Origin: Actinomycetes bacterium | GTDB taxonomy: Bacteria > Actinomycetota > Acidimicrobiia > Acidimicrobiales > Ilumatobacteraceae | DNA: 64,000 bases | Direction of reading: 5' to 3' | NCBI GenBank assembly: GCA_029782355.1 | Contig: JAKOUY010000017.1 | Span: 1 to 64,000 of the forward strand | Part shown: positions 39,258 through 48,440 of the stretch, piece after piece | Layout of the letters: each line of letters opens with the position of its first letter | How positions within the stretch are numbered: position 1 is the first letter of the stretch | Program-made: the position numbers and the translations under genes | The notes under the pieces: model-generated | Told to the model about the DNA's origin: nothing | The model's input: only the letters and a program-made list of their open reading frames with translations | Database searches by the model: none

Positions 39258-41249
39258 ATGACCGTCCTGGCCGGTCGGGTCCTGCTCGGCCTGGCCCTCC
39301 TCGGTGCCGCGTGCGGAGCGTGGGGCGGGGTCGAACGTGACGAACGGCGCCGGATGCGGTTGCTGCGCAGCGGACCGCTGCTGGCTGTCAGCGGCCTGCT
39401 TGGCGCGTTCGCCCTGCTGGAAGTGGCGCTGTTCACCGACAACTTCGGCGTGCAGTTCGTCGCCACCCACCACAGCAGGTCGACCGGCGCGCTGTTCACC
39501 TTCACCTCGGCGTGGGCCGGGCTCGAGGGAAGCCTGCTGCTGTGGGCGACGTTCATCGCCGGCTACCTCGTGGTCGTCTCCCGGACGGTGACGGTCCGTG
39601 ATCGCCAGGCGTGCACGGCGACCGCGGTGATGTCCGGGATTGCCACGTTCTTCGTCGGCCTGGTGCTGTTCGTCGCCCCGACCTTTGCCGCCACGCCGGG
39701 CCACGTGGCCGACGGCTTCGGCGCCAACCCACTGCTGCAGGACAACCTGCTGATGGCCGTGCACCCGCCGCTGCTGTACCTCGGCTACGTCGGCATGCTG
39801 GTGCCCTACGCCTTCGCCGTCGCCGCGCTGATCCATCGCGAGCGCGGCCCGCGGTGGGTCCTGCGCACCCAGCGCTGGGCGGTGGTGGCCTGGGGGTTCC
39901 TCACGGCCGGCATCGTCATCGGCGGCTGGTGGAGCTACGAGGTGCTCGGATGGGGCGGGTACTGGGCCTGGGACCCGGTCGAGAACGCCAGCTTCCTGCC
40001 GTGGTTGGTGGCCACCGCCTACCTGCACTCGGCGGTCATGCAGGCCCGCCGCGGCATGCTGCCCGCCTGGAGCGTCGGCCTCGTGGTGTCGACGTTCCTG
40101 TTCACCCTGCTCGGCACGTTCCTGGCGCGCAGCGGGGTGATCGCCTCGGTCCACGCCTTCTCCGGGAGCTCGCTCGGGCCGGTGCTGCTGGTGTTCCTGC
40201 TGATCGTGGCGTCGGCCACCGGGTGGCTGTTCGTCAGCCGGCTGGGCGACGTCATCACCGGCCCACGCCTCGAGCGCCTGGGCAGCCGAGAGGGACTATT
40301 CCTGCTGAACAACCTGCTGCTCGGCACCTTCGCCGCGGTGGTGGCGGTCGGCACCATCTACCCGATCGTCCACGAGGCGATCAGCGGCGAGCGTCTCACC
40401 GTCGGGCGACCGTTCTTCGACGTCTTCGCCGTGTGGATCACCCTGGCGTTGATGCTCGTCATGCTGGCCGGCGTGGTCGCCCCGTACCGCCGGGCGACGT
40501 GGTCGGCACTGTGGTCGGCACAGCGGACCGCAGTCACCATGGGGTTGGCCGTCAGTGCCGCGCTGGTGCTCGTGGCCGGACTGCGGGCCCCGTACGTCAT
40601 CGCCGTCGTGGCCATCAGCACGTCGATCGTCACCGCGGCGCTGGTCGAGTTGTGGCGGGCTGCCCAGGCCCGCCTCGACGAGCGCGGCCGGCGGGTCGCC
40701 GTCGGGGCGGCGCTGCGCGCCCGTCCGGGCTTCTGGGGCGGGCAGCTGGCCCACGTCGGGCTGGCGGTGGCCGCCATCGGCATCGCCGCCTCGTCGAACC
40801 TGGCCCAGCGTTCGACGGTCACCCTGGCACCCGGTCAGACCACGGTGGCGTCCGGTTTCACCGTCACCTACGAGCGGCCGACGGCGGTGACGACGCCGAG
40901 CTACGTGGCTCGCGGGGCACGGATCACCCTGCAGCGCGGCGGTACCGTGCGGACTCTCGGACCGCAGCTGCGCACCTACCCCAACCAGCGCGAGGCGCTG
41001 ACCAGTCCGGCGGTGTGGACCCGCTGGCAGGGCGATGACGCCTACGTGGCGATCCTGGCCCTCGACGACGCCTCGGTGACCATGCACGTCTCCCGCTACC
41101 CGTGGGTCTGGCTGGTGTGGGCCGGCGGGTTGACGATGGCGGCCGGAGCGGCAGCCGGGCTGGTGCTGCGCGCCTGGCGGCGACGAACCGACGAGGCGAT
41201 GCTGGCGGCGTTGGGTGGGACGGAGGAACCGGTCGAGGTGCTGGCGTGA
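39258..41249 (+). CDS. ccmF: Cytochrome c heme lyase subunit CcmF
   Basis: The 663-residue polytopic protein belongs to the CcmF/NrfE family, which ligates heme to apocytochrome c in system I. The WWD heme-handling loop is at about 231-247 (GWGGYWAWDPVENASFLPW). Conserved His-bearing periplasmic loops are present (QFVATHH, LMAVHPPLLYLGYVG, SVHAFSGSSLG). The chain has about 15 membrane helices and a periplasmic C-terminal domain before a last helix. It follows the cytochrome gene by 21 nt and its stop is overlapped by the GTG of ccmH. Confidence 0.95.
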   Translation: MTVLAGRVLLGLALLGAACGAWGGVERDERRRMRLLRSGPLLAVSGLLGAFALLEVALFTDNFGVQFVATHHSRSTGALFTFTSAWAGLEGSLLLWATFIAGYLVVVSRTVTVRDRQACTATAVMSGIATFFVGLVLFVAPTFAATPGHVADGFGANPLLQDNLLMAVHPPLLYLGYVGMLVPYAFAVAALIHRERGPRWVLRTQRWAVVAWGFLTAGIVIGGWWSYEVLGWGGYWAWDPVENASFLPWLVATAYLHSAVMQARRGMLPAWSVGLVVSTFLFTLLGTFLARSGVIASVHAFSGSSLGPVLLVFLLIVASATGWLFVSRLGDVITGPRLERLGSREGLFLLNNLLLGTFAAVVAVGTIYPIVHEAISGERLTVGRPFFDVFAVWITLALMLVMLAGVVAPYRRATWSALWSAQRTAVTMGLAVSAALVLVAGLRAPYVIAVVAISTSIVTAALVELWRAAQARLDERGRRVAVGAALRARPGFWGGQLAHVGLAVAAIGIAASSNLAQRSTVTLAPGQTTVASGFTVTYERPTAVTTPSYVARGARITLQRGGTVRTLGPQLRTYPNQREALTSPAVWTRWQGDDAYVAILALDDASVTMHVSRYPWVWLVWAGGLTMAAGAAAGLVLRAWRRRTDEAMLAALGGTEEPVEVLA

Positions 41250-42256
41250 CCGGGCGGTGGCGACCGACGCTGCGCGCCGCGCTGATCGTGATCCTGGCCG
41301 GGGTGGTGATCTGGGGCATCGTCGACGGGGCGGCCCGCGGGCCCTCGCCGGACCGGGTCGGGAGGCTGACCCGCCAGTTGCGCTGCCCGGTGTGCCGTGG
41401 GGAGGCGGTGGCCGATTCGCCGTCGTCCAGCGCCCGGACGATCGAGAACGAGATCCGCCAGCAGGTGGCCGCCGGGTGGACCGACCAGCAGATCCGTGAC
41501 TACTACGTCAGCCGGTTCGGGCGTTCGATCCTGCTCGACCCGCCGCGGACCGGATCGACGTTGGTGCTGTGGGTCCTGCCGCTCGTGGTCCTCACCGGCG
41601 GGGCCATCGCCGTGCTGGGCATGCTGCCCGACGGGCGCCGGCGGGTCGCCTGGCGCTGGACCACCGCCGGGCTGGGGGCCGCAGCCACGGCTGCCCTGGT
41701 GGTGGCCGGCGCCACGCAGGCCGGGGCCCGGCCGCCGGCCGCGCTGCCGCTCGACTCGGTGGTCCAACCCGCCGGCACGGCTCCGACTCGCGACCTGTCC
41801 ACAGTGACCAACGCCGAGATGGAGGCGGTGATCGCCAAGAACCCGTCGGTCATCGGCATGCGCCTGGCGCTGGCCACCCGGTACCTCGATGCCGGCGACG
41901 TCGCCGACGCGCTGCGACACACCGCGGTGGCCATCGACCTGCCGGCCACGGACCAGGAGTACGAGCGGGCCCTGCGACTCCACGGCTGGGCATCGGCACT
42001 GAACGGGGCGCCGACGCTGGGCGCCGACTACCTGCGCGCCGCCATCGCCCTCAGCCCGACGGACCGCGACGCCCTGTTCTTCCTCGCCAAGGTCGAGTTC
42101 GAAGCCCTGCACGACCCGCACGCCGCCAAGCTGGCGCTCGATCGCCTGGCCAAGCTGACGATGGACGACACCCAGGTCCAGGTGGTCGGTCAGTTGCGCG
42201 CCGCCGTGGACGCCGCCCTGGCCACGGCGGGGACATCCGCCGGGAGCGCGCCGTGA
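41246..42256 (+). CDS. ccmH: Cytochrome c biogenesis protein CcmH with TPR-like C-terminus
   Basis: The 336-residue protein starts with a membrane helix, followed by the CcmH redox domain with the LRCPVCRGEAVADS motif (CxxC, reduces apocytochrome cysteines) and the three-helix bundle ENEIRQQVAAGWTDQQIRDYYVSRFG. Two further membrane helices (about 105-150) and a C-terminal helical region with TPR-like repeats (about 195-320) follow, corresponding to the CcmI/CycH function in other bacteria. CcmH and CcmI are thus fused here, or combined as in NrfF/NrfG. It overlaps ccmF by 4 nt and ccmG by 4 nt. Confidence 0.9.
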   Translation: MTGRWRPTLRAALIVILAGVVIWGIVDGAARGPSPDRVGRLTRQLRCPVCRGEAVADSPSSSARTIENEIRQQVAAGWTDQQIRDYYVSRFGRSILLDPPRTGSTLVLWVLPLVVLTGGAIAVLGMLPDGRRRVAWRWTTAGLGAAATAALVVAGATQAGARPPAALPLDSVVQPAGTAPTRDLSTVTNAEMEAVIAKNPSVIGMRLALATRYLDAGDVADALRHTAVAIDLPATDQEYERALRLHGWASALNGAPTLGADYLRAAIALSPTDRDALFFLAKVEFEALHDPHAAKLALDRLAKLTMDDTQVQVVGQLRAAVDAALATAGTSAGSAP

Positions 42257-42861
42257 CCCGCCGCCGGGTGGGCATCCTCGTGGCCGTGGCCGTCCTGGTG
42301 GGGCTCGGCCTGGCCGCCTGGACGGTGTTCGGCACCGAGGCCAGCCGGTTCGCCGACTCGCCGTTGATCGGCCGGCCGATGCCGGTGTTCACCCTGCCCG
42401 ACGTCGACACCGGCCAGGCCACCGCCGTGGGCCCAGACGGCCAGGTTCTCGTGGTCAACTTCTGGGCGCCGTGGTGCGTGCCGTGCCAGACCGAGCACCC
42501 GCTCTTGAACCGCCTGGCGCAGGCCTACGCCGGACAACCGGTTCGCTTCGTCGGGGTCACCTACGACAGCCGGCTGGCGGACAGCACGGCCTTCCTCGAC
42601 CAGGCCGGTCGGGGGATCCACAACCTGAACGACGCCGACGGCCGGGTCAGCGTCGACTACGGCGTGGTGGGTGTGCCGGAGACGTTCTTCATCGGGGCCG
42701 ACGGCCGGGTGGCCGCCCGGGTGATCGGCCCGGTGGACGAGGCGCTGGTCCGCCAGCAGCTCGATCGGCTGCTGGCGGCCACGACTCAGAAGGTCTCGCG
42801 CACCCAGTTGACGCCCAGCGGCTCGAACTCCTCGTCGCCGTCCGGGGCGTTGTGGATGTAG
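42253..42861 (+). CDS. ccmG: Thiol:disulfide interchange protein CcmG/DsbE
   Basis: The 202-residue protein has an N-terminal signal anchor (about 6-26) and a periplasmic thioredoxin fold with active site NFWAPWCVPCQTE (WCVPC) and the cis-Pro loop VGVPETFFIGADG typical of CcmG/ResA. It keeps apocytochrome cysteines reduced for heme attachment. The last about 25 residues (TTQKVSRTQLTPSGSNSSSPSGALWM) are low-complexity and are encoded across the end of the convergent PPOX-like gene, a 76-bp overlap; they look like a recently extended tail after loss of an earlier stop. The other system I genes (ccmA, B, C, E) are not in the window. Confidence 0.93.
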   Translation: MTRRRVGILVAVAVLVGLGLAAWTVFGTEASRFADSPLIGRPMPVFTLPDVDTGQATAVGPDGQVLVVNFWAPWCVPCQTEHPLLNRLAQAYAGQPVRFVGVTYDSRLADSTAFLDQAGRGIHNLNDADGRVSVDYGVVGVPETFFIGADGRVAARVIGPVDEALVRQQLDRLLAATTQKVSRTQLTPSGSNSSSPSGALWM

Positions 42862-43241
42862 GTCACCGAGCTGGGTTCGAAGCGGAACATGTGCGACTGC
42901 TTGATCGACTCGCCGAGGTGGGAGTAGGCAGCCATCAGCTTCTCGGCGGCGGCGTCGGCCTCGGCGCCCTCCAGCAGCACGACGCGACCCTGCAGCTGGA
43001 TGCCGCGAGCGTCGTCCCAGGTCTGGCCAGGATCCGGAGCGTCGCCCTCGCCGAACGCGGCCAACGGGTTGCTCAGGACGTTCCGCCCCGTGGTGGTCCG
43101 ATCCGACGTGGTGAACAGGATGTTGCGGCCGTCGAACGCGTAGAACGTCGGAGCGCAGTGTGGGACACCGTCCTTCGACGCCGTGGCGAGCGACAACAGC
43201 TCGTAGGTGCCGAGGAACTCGTAGGCGGCTTCGATGGACAT
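42786..43241 (-). CDS. Pyridoxamine 5'-phosphate oxidase-like FMN-binding protein
   Basis: The 151-residue protein has the split-barrel FMN-binding fold: YELLSLATASKDGVPHCAPTFYAFDGRNILFTTS, then NVLSNPLAAF and IQLQGRVVLLEGAEADAA, as in PPOX-family and HugZ-like proteins. The C-terminus MFRFEPSSVTYIHNA closes the barrel. A flavin, heme or F420 ligand is plausible but cannot be told apart. AGGAGG lies 12 nt before the ATG at 43241; another ATG at 43253 sits directly on that Shine-Dalgarno and is less likely. It is convergent with ccmG and overlaps it by 76 bp. Confidence 0.82.
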   Translation of the reverse strand: MSIEAAYEFLGTYELLSLATASKDGVPHCAPTFYAFDGRNILFTTSDRTTTGRNVLSNPLAAFGEGDAPDPGQTWDDARGIQLQGRVVLLEGAEADAAAEKLMAAYSHLGESIKQSHMFRFEPSSVTYIHNAPDGDEEFEPLGVNWVRETF

Positions 43242-43304
43242 GGTGCGTGGCATCCTCCTGGGTGAGCGGGGACCATCATGCCTCATTCGCAAGCGGGCCG
43301 GTGG

Positions 43305-43973
43305 TCATTGCACAGATGGCTGGCCGGGAGCCCAGATACGCGCCGCCAATTCGGCCGAGATGGCGGCGGCCGTCGCCGCGACGATCGAGCCGAAGCGCCG
43401 CCGGGGCGATCGGCTGAGTCGCTCGACCGGTCCGCTGATCCCCACCGCGCCGACCAGCCGATCACCGACTCGCACCGCGGCACTGACCGAGGCGACGCCG
43501 GGCTCGCGCTCCTCGACGCTGTCGGCCAGGTCGGACCGACCGGACAGGACCTTGCCGGCTGAACCGCGGTCCATGGTCAGCAGCGATCCCTCGGCCACCG
43601 TCCAGCGCAGGGCGTGCGGCGAGGGCAGCGACGCCACGCAGCGGCGCTGTCCCCCCTCGGGCACGTACAGCTGGGCGCTCTCGCCGGTGGCGTCGCGCAA
43701 CCGCTCCAGCAGCGGGCGGGCCACCTCGGCCAGCGGGAAGGCGGCTGCCGCGGCCTGGCCGAGGCGGACGAGGTCGAGGCCGAGGCAGAAGCGGCCGCCA
43801 GCGTCGCGTCGCACCAGGCCGTGGACCTCGAGGGCCACCAGCAGGCGGTGGGCGGTCGCCCGGGGCATGGCCGTGCGGGCTTGGACCTCGGCCAGATCGG
43901 CCGGCCCGGCAGCGAGCGCGGCGAGCAGCGTGGCACTCTTGTCGATCACCCCGACGCCGGATAGTCTGTTCAC
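43305..43973 (-). CDS. ndgR: IclR-family regulator, NdgR/LtbR-like
   Basis: The 222-residue regulator has an N-terminal winged helix ([41 protein letters not shown]) and an IclR effector domain (about 75-222) with [20 protein letters not shown] and [12 protein letters not shown]. Its position divergent from leuCD is the conserved arrangement of NdgR (Streptomyces) and LtbR (Corynebacterium), which regulate leucine genes. The family regulator usually represses leuCD in response to branched-chain amino acid supply. The start is GTG at 43973, 9 nt from a -10-like TAGCAT, so the mRNA is likely leaderless and the palindrome upstream would allow autoregulation. Confidence 0.88.
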   Translation of the reverse strand: MNRLSGVGVIDKSATLLAALAAGPADLAEVQARTAMPRATAHRLLVALEVHGLVRRDAGGRFCLGLDLVRLGQAAAAAFPLAEVARPLLERLRDATGESAQLYVPEGGQRRCVASLPSPHALRWTVAEGSLLTMDRGSAGKVLSGRSDLADSVEEREPGVASVSAAVRVGDRLVGAVGISGPVERLSRSPRRRFGSIVAATAAAISAELAARIWAPGQPSVQ

Positions 43974-44003
43974 AACGAGAGAATGCTATCTCAGAAAGTG
44001 AGA
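43939..44003 (+). promoter_or_regulatory. leuCD promoter and divergent NdgR-type operator
   Basis: For leuC, TTGTCG (43939-43944) and TAGTCT (43962-43967) are 17 bp apart, giving a start near 43974 and a leader of about 36 nt. The inverted repeat TCTCA-GAAAG-TGAGA (43989-44003) lies inside that leader, where a bound repressor would block elongation and mask the ribosome site. For the regulator on the minus strand, the same repeat abuts its -10 TAGCAT (43988 to 43983). One site could thus control both genes. Confidence 0.6.
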
Positions 44004-44009
44004 CACGCC

Positions 44010-45440
44010 ATGGCGACCTCGGAGCGCCCGACCACGCTGCCCGAGAAGGTGTGGAACGCCCACGTCGTCCACGCCGCTCCCGGCCAGGCCGACCTGCTGT
44101 ACATCGACCTGCACCTGGTCCACGAGGTGACCAGCCCGCAAGCGTTCGACGGGCTGCGGCTCAACGGTCGCACGGTGCGCCGCCCCGACCTGACCGTGGC
44201 GACCGAGGATCACAACGTGCCCACCGCGCACATCGACCGCCCGATCGAGGACCCGATCTCGGCCCGCCAGGTCGAGGTCCTGCGGACCAACGCCGCCGAG
44301 TTCGGCATCACCCACTTCCCGATGGGCGACGCCCGCCAGGGCATCGTCCACGTCATCGCCCCGGAGCAGGGCCGCACCCTGCCGGGCATGACCGTGGTGT
44401 GCGGCGACAGCCACACCGCCACCCACGGGGCCTTCGGGGCCCTGGCCTTCGGCATCGGCACCAGCGAGGTCGAGCACGTCCTGGCCACCCAGACCCTCCC
44501 CCAGGTCCGCCCGAAGTGGATGAGCGTCACCGTCGACGGCCAGCTCCCGGAGGGCAGCACCGCCAAGGACATCGTCCTGGCCATCATCGGCCGGATCGGC
44601 ACGGGCGGCGGCATCGGCCACGTGATCGAGTACCGGGGCTCGGCCATTCGCGCCCTGTCGATGGAGGGGCGGATGACCGTGTGCAACATGTCGATCGAAG
44701 CCGGCGCCAAGGCCGGGCTGATCGCCCCGGACGAGACCGCCTTCGAGTACCTCCGCGGCCGGGATCACGCCCCGTCGGGCGACCAGTGGGACGCGGCGAT
44801 CGCCCACTGGCGGACGCTGGTCAGCGACGACGGCGCGGCGTGGGATCGCCAGGTCGAGATCGACGCCGCGACGATCACCCCCCAGGTCACGTGGGGGACC
44901 AACCCGGCACAGGTCACCACGGTCGATGGTGTCGTCCCGCACGCCGAGGACTTCGCCGACCCGACGACCCGGGAGACGGTGTCCAGAGCACTGGAGTACA
45001 TGGGGCTGACCGGCGGGACGGCCATGCGGGACGTGGCCGTCGACACCGTGTTCATCGGCAGCTGCACGAACAGCCGGATCGAGGACCTGCGCGCCGCAGC
45101 CGACGTGCTGCGCGGCCGGACGGTCCGCGCCACCCGGGTGATGGTCGTCCCCGGGAGCCACGCGGTGAAGTCCCAAGCCGAGGCCGAAGGGCTGCCCGAG
45201 GTGTTCCGGGCGGCCGGGGCCGACTGGCGTGAGCCGGGATGCAGCATGTGCCTGGCCATGAACCCGGACAAGCTGGCCCCCACCGAGCGCTGCGCCAGCA
45301 CCAGCAACCGCAACTTCGAAGGACGCCAGGGGCGGGGTGGGCGAACCCACCTGGTCTCCCCCGCCGTCGCCGCCGCCACGGCGGTGGCCGGGCACTTCGC
45401 CACTCCCGCCGACCTGGCACCTGCCGGACAAGGAGCCTGA
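44010..45440 (+). CDS. leuC: 3-isopropylmalate/(R)-2-methylmalate dehydratase large subunit
   Basis: The 476-residue subunit carries the catalytic [4Fe-4S] cluster. Cluster ligands are visible in [14 protein letters not shown] (Cys near 350) and [11 protein letters not shown] (Cys near 410 and 413). Other signatures are [28 protein letters not shown] and [21 protein letters not shown]. With LeuD it isomerises 2- to 3-isopropylmalate, and citramalate to methylmalate in the isoleucine branch opened by CimA. The ATG at 44010 gives the normal N-terminus; GTGAG of the operator may serve as the ribosome site. leuD follows after 1 nt. Confidence 0.97.
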   Translation: MATSERPTTLPEKVWNAHVVHAAPGQADLLYIDLHLVHEVTSPQAFDGLRLNGRTVRRPDLTVATEDHNVPTAHIDRPIEDPISARQVEVLRTNAAEFGITHFPMGDARQGIVHVIAPEQGRTLPGMTVVCGDSHTATHGAFGALAFGIGTSEVEHVLATQTLPQVRPKWMSVTVDGQLPEGSTAKDIVLAIIGRIGTGGGIGHVIEYRGSAIRALSMEGRMTVCNMSIEAGAKAGLIAPDETAFEYLRGRDHAPSGDQWDAAIAHWRTLVSDDGAAWDRQVEIDAATITPQVTWGTNPAQVTTVDGVVPHAEDFADPTTRETVSRALEYMGLTGGTAMRDVAVDTVFIGSCTNSRIEDLRAAADVLRGRTVRATRVMVVPGSHAVKSQAEAEGLPEVFRAAGADWREPGCSMCLAMNPDKLAPTERCASTSNRNFEGRQGRGGRTHLVSPAVAAATAVAGHFATPADLAPAGQGA

Positions 45441-45441
45441 C

Positions 45442-46032
45442 ATGAGAGCCGTCCACGTCATCACCGGGCGCGGCGTGCCCCTGAAGCGCAGCGACGTCGA
45501 CACGGACCAGATCATCCCGGCCGAGTGGCTGAAGCGCGTCGAGCGCACCGGGTTCGAGAAGGGCCTGTTCTCCACCTGGCGGGACGACCGCGACTTCGTG
45601 CTGAACGACGAGCGCTACGCCGGCGCCAGCATCCTGGTGGCCGGGCCGAGCTTCGGCGTCGGCTCGTCCCGCGAGCACGCCGTGTGGGCGATCCAGCAGG
45701 GTGGGTTCGATGCGGTGATCGCCCCCAGCTTCAGCGACATCTTCCGCAACAACTGCACGAAGAACGGGTTGGTGCCGGTGGTGGTCGCGCAGGCCACGGT
45801 CGAGGCGTTGTGGGCGGCGATCGAGGCCGACCCGACGACCGAGATCACGGTCGACGTCGAGCGGCTCACGATCGAGGCTCCCGCGGCAGGCATCGAGGCG
45901 GCATTCCCGCTGGATCCCCAGACCCAGGAGCGGTTCCTCGGCGGGCTCGACGACATCGGTCTGACGATGGCCCACGCCCGACAGATCGACGACTTCGAAG
46001 CCACCCGCCCCGCCTGGTTGCCGACCGCCTGA
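45442..46032 (+). CDS. leuD: 3-isopropylmalate dehydratase small subunit
   Basis: The 196-residue subunit completes the LeuCD isomerase. It shows LKRSDVDTDQIIPAEWLKR, the swivel-domain signature GPSFGVGSSREHAVWAIQQGGFDAVIAPSFSDIFRNNC and TKNGLVPVVV. An AAGGAG ribosome site lies 6 nt before the ATG. The C-terminal 23 codons have a decayed second copy at 49430-49507, about 83% identical in nucleotides. Confidence 0.97.
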   Translation: MRAVHVITGRGVPLKRSDVDTDQIIPAEWLKRVERTGFEKGLFSTWRDDRDFVLNDERYAGASILVAGPSFGVGSSREHAVWAIQQGGFDAVIAPSFSDIFRNNCTKNGLVPVVVAQATVEALWAAIEADPTTEITVDVERLTIEAPAAGIEAAFPLDPQTQERFLGGLDDIGLTMAHARQIDDFEATRPAWLPTA

Positions 46033-46043
46033 ACCGCCCCTCC

Positions 46044-48440
46044 ATGGTTCACCCGCTGATCGGTCGGGACGAGGACCTCGCTCGAGTGCGCCGGTTGCTC
46101 GACGAGCGGCGGGCCGTCGTGCTGGTCGGTACCGGCGGAGTCGGCAAGACGGCGCTGGCACGAGCAGTGGTCGGCGCCCACCACGGGCCGGTGGCCTGGG
46201 TCGACGCCGAGTCGGCGGACACGGTTGACTCGCTGAGCGAGGCGCTCGGTTCGGCGCTCGGCGTCGCCGCCCTCCCCGGCGAGGTGTTCGGTGACGTCCT
46301 GGCAGCTGTGTTGGCCGAGCTGCCCACCGCCCTGATCGCCGTCGACGGCGTCGAGCGGTTGGCCGGGTCGATCCCGGCGTGGGTCGCTCATCTCGGCTCG
46401 ACCGTCATGTGGCTGTTCACCAGCCGCGAGCCGCTGGCGGGCACGGCGATGCCCACCGTGCGACTCGCTCCGTTGCCGCTCGGCGATGGGCCAGGCGGTG
46501 GTTCCGCCGGCGAGCTGCTGGCGCGCCTGGTCGCAGAACGCGGCGGTGACGTCGATCCTCGGGCCGGCGCGCCACCGGTGGTCGACGAGTTGCTGCGCCG
46601 CACCGGTGGTCTGCCGCTGGCCATCGAACTCACCGCGGCCGCGATCGCCCGCTTCGGTGCCACCGTCGTGGCCGGAGCCGGCCGGTTGGCCGGCGCGGCA
46701 GAGGTCGAGGCGGTGGTCGAGCGCAGTCTGGCGCTGATCGGCGGCGATGCCCCGCAGGTCCTCGAGGCATGCGCCATCACGGTCGACGGCGCATCGCTGG
46801 AGGTCATCGCCGGGTACCGCCAGGGAGACCTCGACGCCGTCGCCGAGACGGTGGGACGGTTGTTGGATCACGGGCTGGTCGGCGCATCGGCATCGGGCAT
46901 CGACGTCCTGCCACCGGTGCGCCGTGCCGCCCTGCGTCGAGTGCACGATCGTGGCGGCCTCCAGCCGGCGATTGCCCAGGCCGCGTCGTGGATGATCGAG
47001 GCGCTGCCGGCGGGCGTGGGAGATGTCGACCAGGCCGTGCACCTGGTGCACCTGGCGGCGGACAGCGCCGTCGATGCGCGCCTGGTGTTCCGGCTGGCCC
47101 AGGCCTGCTTCACCCCGCTGCGCGACGGGATGCGCAACCGTGAGGCGCTGGCCGTCCTGCGGCGAGCCGACGAGCTGGCGGGCGACCTGGTCGGCGCAGA
47201 CGAGGCCGTCGACAACTGCCTGCGGGCCGCGGTGAGCGCCTCGGAGTGCGACACCATCGCCGCCGCCCACCACTGGCTGGAGCGCGCCGATCGGTGCGCT
47301 CGGCAGCTCGACGGCGCGGACGCCGTGCGCTGCCGGATCCAATCGGTCGCAGCCGAGTTGGAGCTGGATCGGGGTCGTCTGGCAGAGGCCGAACGGTCGG
47401 CGGGCGAAGCAATCCGCCTCGGCGGGCGCGCCGGCGAGGCGTTCTACGGTCACCAGGCTCGTCAGACCGTGGCCATGGTGGAGCTTCGCCGTGGCCGCCT
47501 GAACGCCTGCGAAGCCATCGTCGATGCCGAGCTGGCCTGGGCGCAGACGGCCAGCCCGTTTCTGGAGATCTGGCTGCGATTGATCGCCGCCGAGGTGCTG
47601 GCGGAGCGGGGCAACGCACGCGCCGCAGGCTCGATGGCCGACGACGTGGCTGCTCGCTGCGAGCACGGTCCGGACGAGATCCGCGGCTTGGCCATCGTGG
47701 CACGCCTCGTGGCCGCCGAGTCGGACCCCACCGTGGCCCGCCCGCTCGGCCGAGTCCCACCGGAGCACTGGACGGTGGCACTGCGCGCCGACCTGCTGCA
47801 CGCCCGAGCTCTCGCTGCGACCGACGCCGACGCTGCCGTGCACCTGGCCACCGACGTCGCCGTGCGCGCCGATCTGGTGCCACTGCCGTTCGAGCTCGTC
47901 GGAGCCCACGTGCTGCTGGGGGAACTGGCGCTGGACGCGGACGAGCACGAGCAGGCCGCGGCCGACTTCGCCAGAGCGGCCCGGGTGGCGGCGACGGTCG
48001 GGTACCACCTGCGCCTCGCAGATGCGCTCGACGGGTTCGCCGCCGCCACCGCCTCGCCGGACGCGGCCGGGTTCGCTGCGGCGCTGCGTCGAGAGAGCGG
48101 CGCCCAGCGCCGGGTGCACGTGCCCACCGCCGATGTCACCCTCACCCGGACGCCGGCGGCCTGGCTGTCAACGCCCCAGGCGGTCTCGGATGCCGTCGCC
48201 ATGATTCTCGGCGCCACCCGTCGCCGATCGACCGGTGGATCGCCAGCGGAGCGGCTCACGGGTGCGGAACGACAGGTTGCCGCCCTGGCCGCCGACGGGT
48301 GGTCCGCCAGCGAGATCGCCCGGAGGCTGTTCGTCTCCCGCCGCACCATCGAGTCCCACCTGGCGAGCATCTACCGCAAGTACTCGGTCAGCTCCCGGGA
48401 GCAGTGGCGCCGCAGGATCGCCGGCGAGGACGATCCGTAA
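46044..48440 (+). CDS. LAL-type LuxR-family ATPase regulator
   Basis: The 798-residue regulator has an N-terminal P-loop NTPase (GTGGVGKTAL near 31-39; Walker B ALIAVDGVERL; sensor-like MWLFTSREPLAG), a helical arm, a long TPR-like middle (about 330-680) and a C-terminal LuxR helix-turn-helix (about 735-790: LTGAERQVAALAADGWSASEIARRLFVSRRTIESHLASIYRKY). This is the MalT/LAL architecture: ligand binding and ATP drive oligomerisation and DNA binding. It lies 11 nt after leuD but within a block that appears inserted between leuD and the helicase. Its likely target is the adjacent cupredoxin-like gene, because a perfect inverted repeat separates them. The signal is unknown. Confidence 0.9.
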   Translation: MVHPLIGRDEDLARVRRLLDERRAVVLVGTGGVGKTALARAVVGAHHGPVAWVDAESADTVDSLSEALGSALGVAALPGEVFGDVLAAVLAELPTALIAVDGVERLAGSIPAWVAHLGSTVMWLFTSREPLAGTAMPTVRLAPLPLGDGPGGGSAGELLARLVAERGGDVDPRAGAPPVVDELLRRTGGLPLAIELTAAAIARFGATVVAGAGRLAGAAEVEAVVERSLALIGGDAPQVLEACAITVDGASLEVIAGYRQGDLDAVAETVGRLLDHGLVGASASGIDVLPPVRRAALRRVHDRGGLQPAIAQAASWMIEALPAGVGDVDQAVHLVHLAADSAVDARLVFRLAQACFTPLRDGMRNREALAVLRRADELAGDLVGADEAVDNCLRAAVSASECDTIAAAHHWLERADRCARQLDGADAVRCRIQSVAAELELDRGRLAEAERSAGEAIRLGGRAGEAFYGHQARQTVAMVELRRGRLNACEAIVDAELAWAQTASPFLEIWLRLIAAEVLAERGNARAAGSMADDVAARCEHGPDEIRGLAIVARLVAAESDPTVARPLGRVPPEHWTVALRADLLHARALAATDADAAVHLATDVAVRADLVPLPFELVGAHVLLGELALDADEHEQAAADFARAARVAATVGYHLRLADALDGFAAATASPDAAGFAAALRRESGAQRRVHVPTADVTLTRTPAAWLSTPQAVSDAVAMILGATRRRSTGGSPAERLTGAERQVAALAADGWSASEIARRLFVSRRTIESHLASIYRKYSVSSREQWRRRIAGEDDP

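Noticed and set aside
37821-40154. A 777-codon minus-strand frame opposite the cytochrome and ccmF
   Set aside because: Both plus-strand genes carry heme-binding and WWD motifs; the antisense frame is low-complexity.
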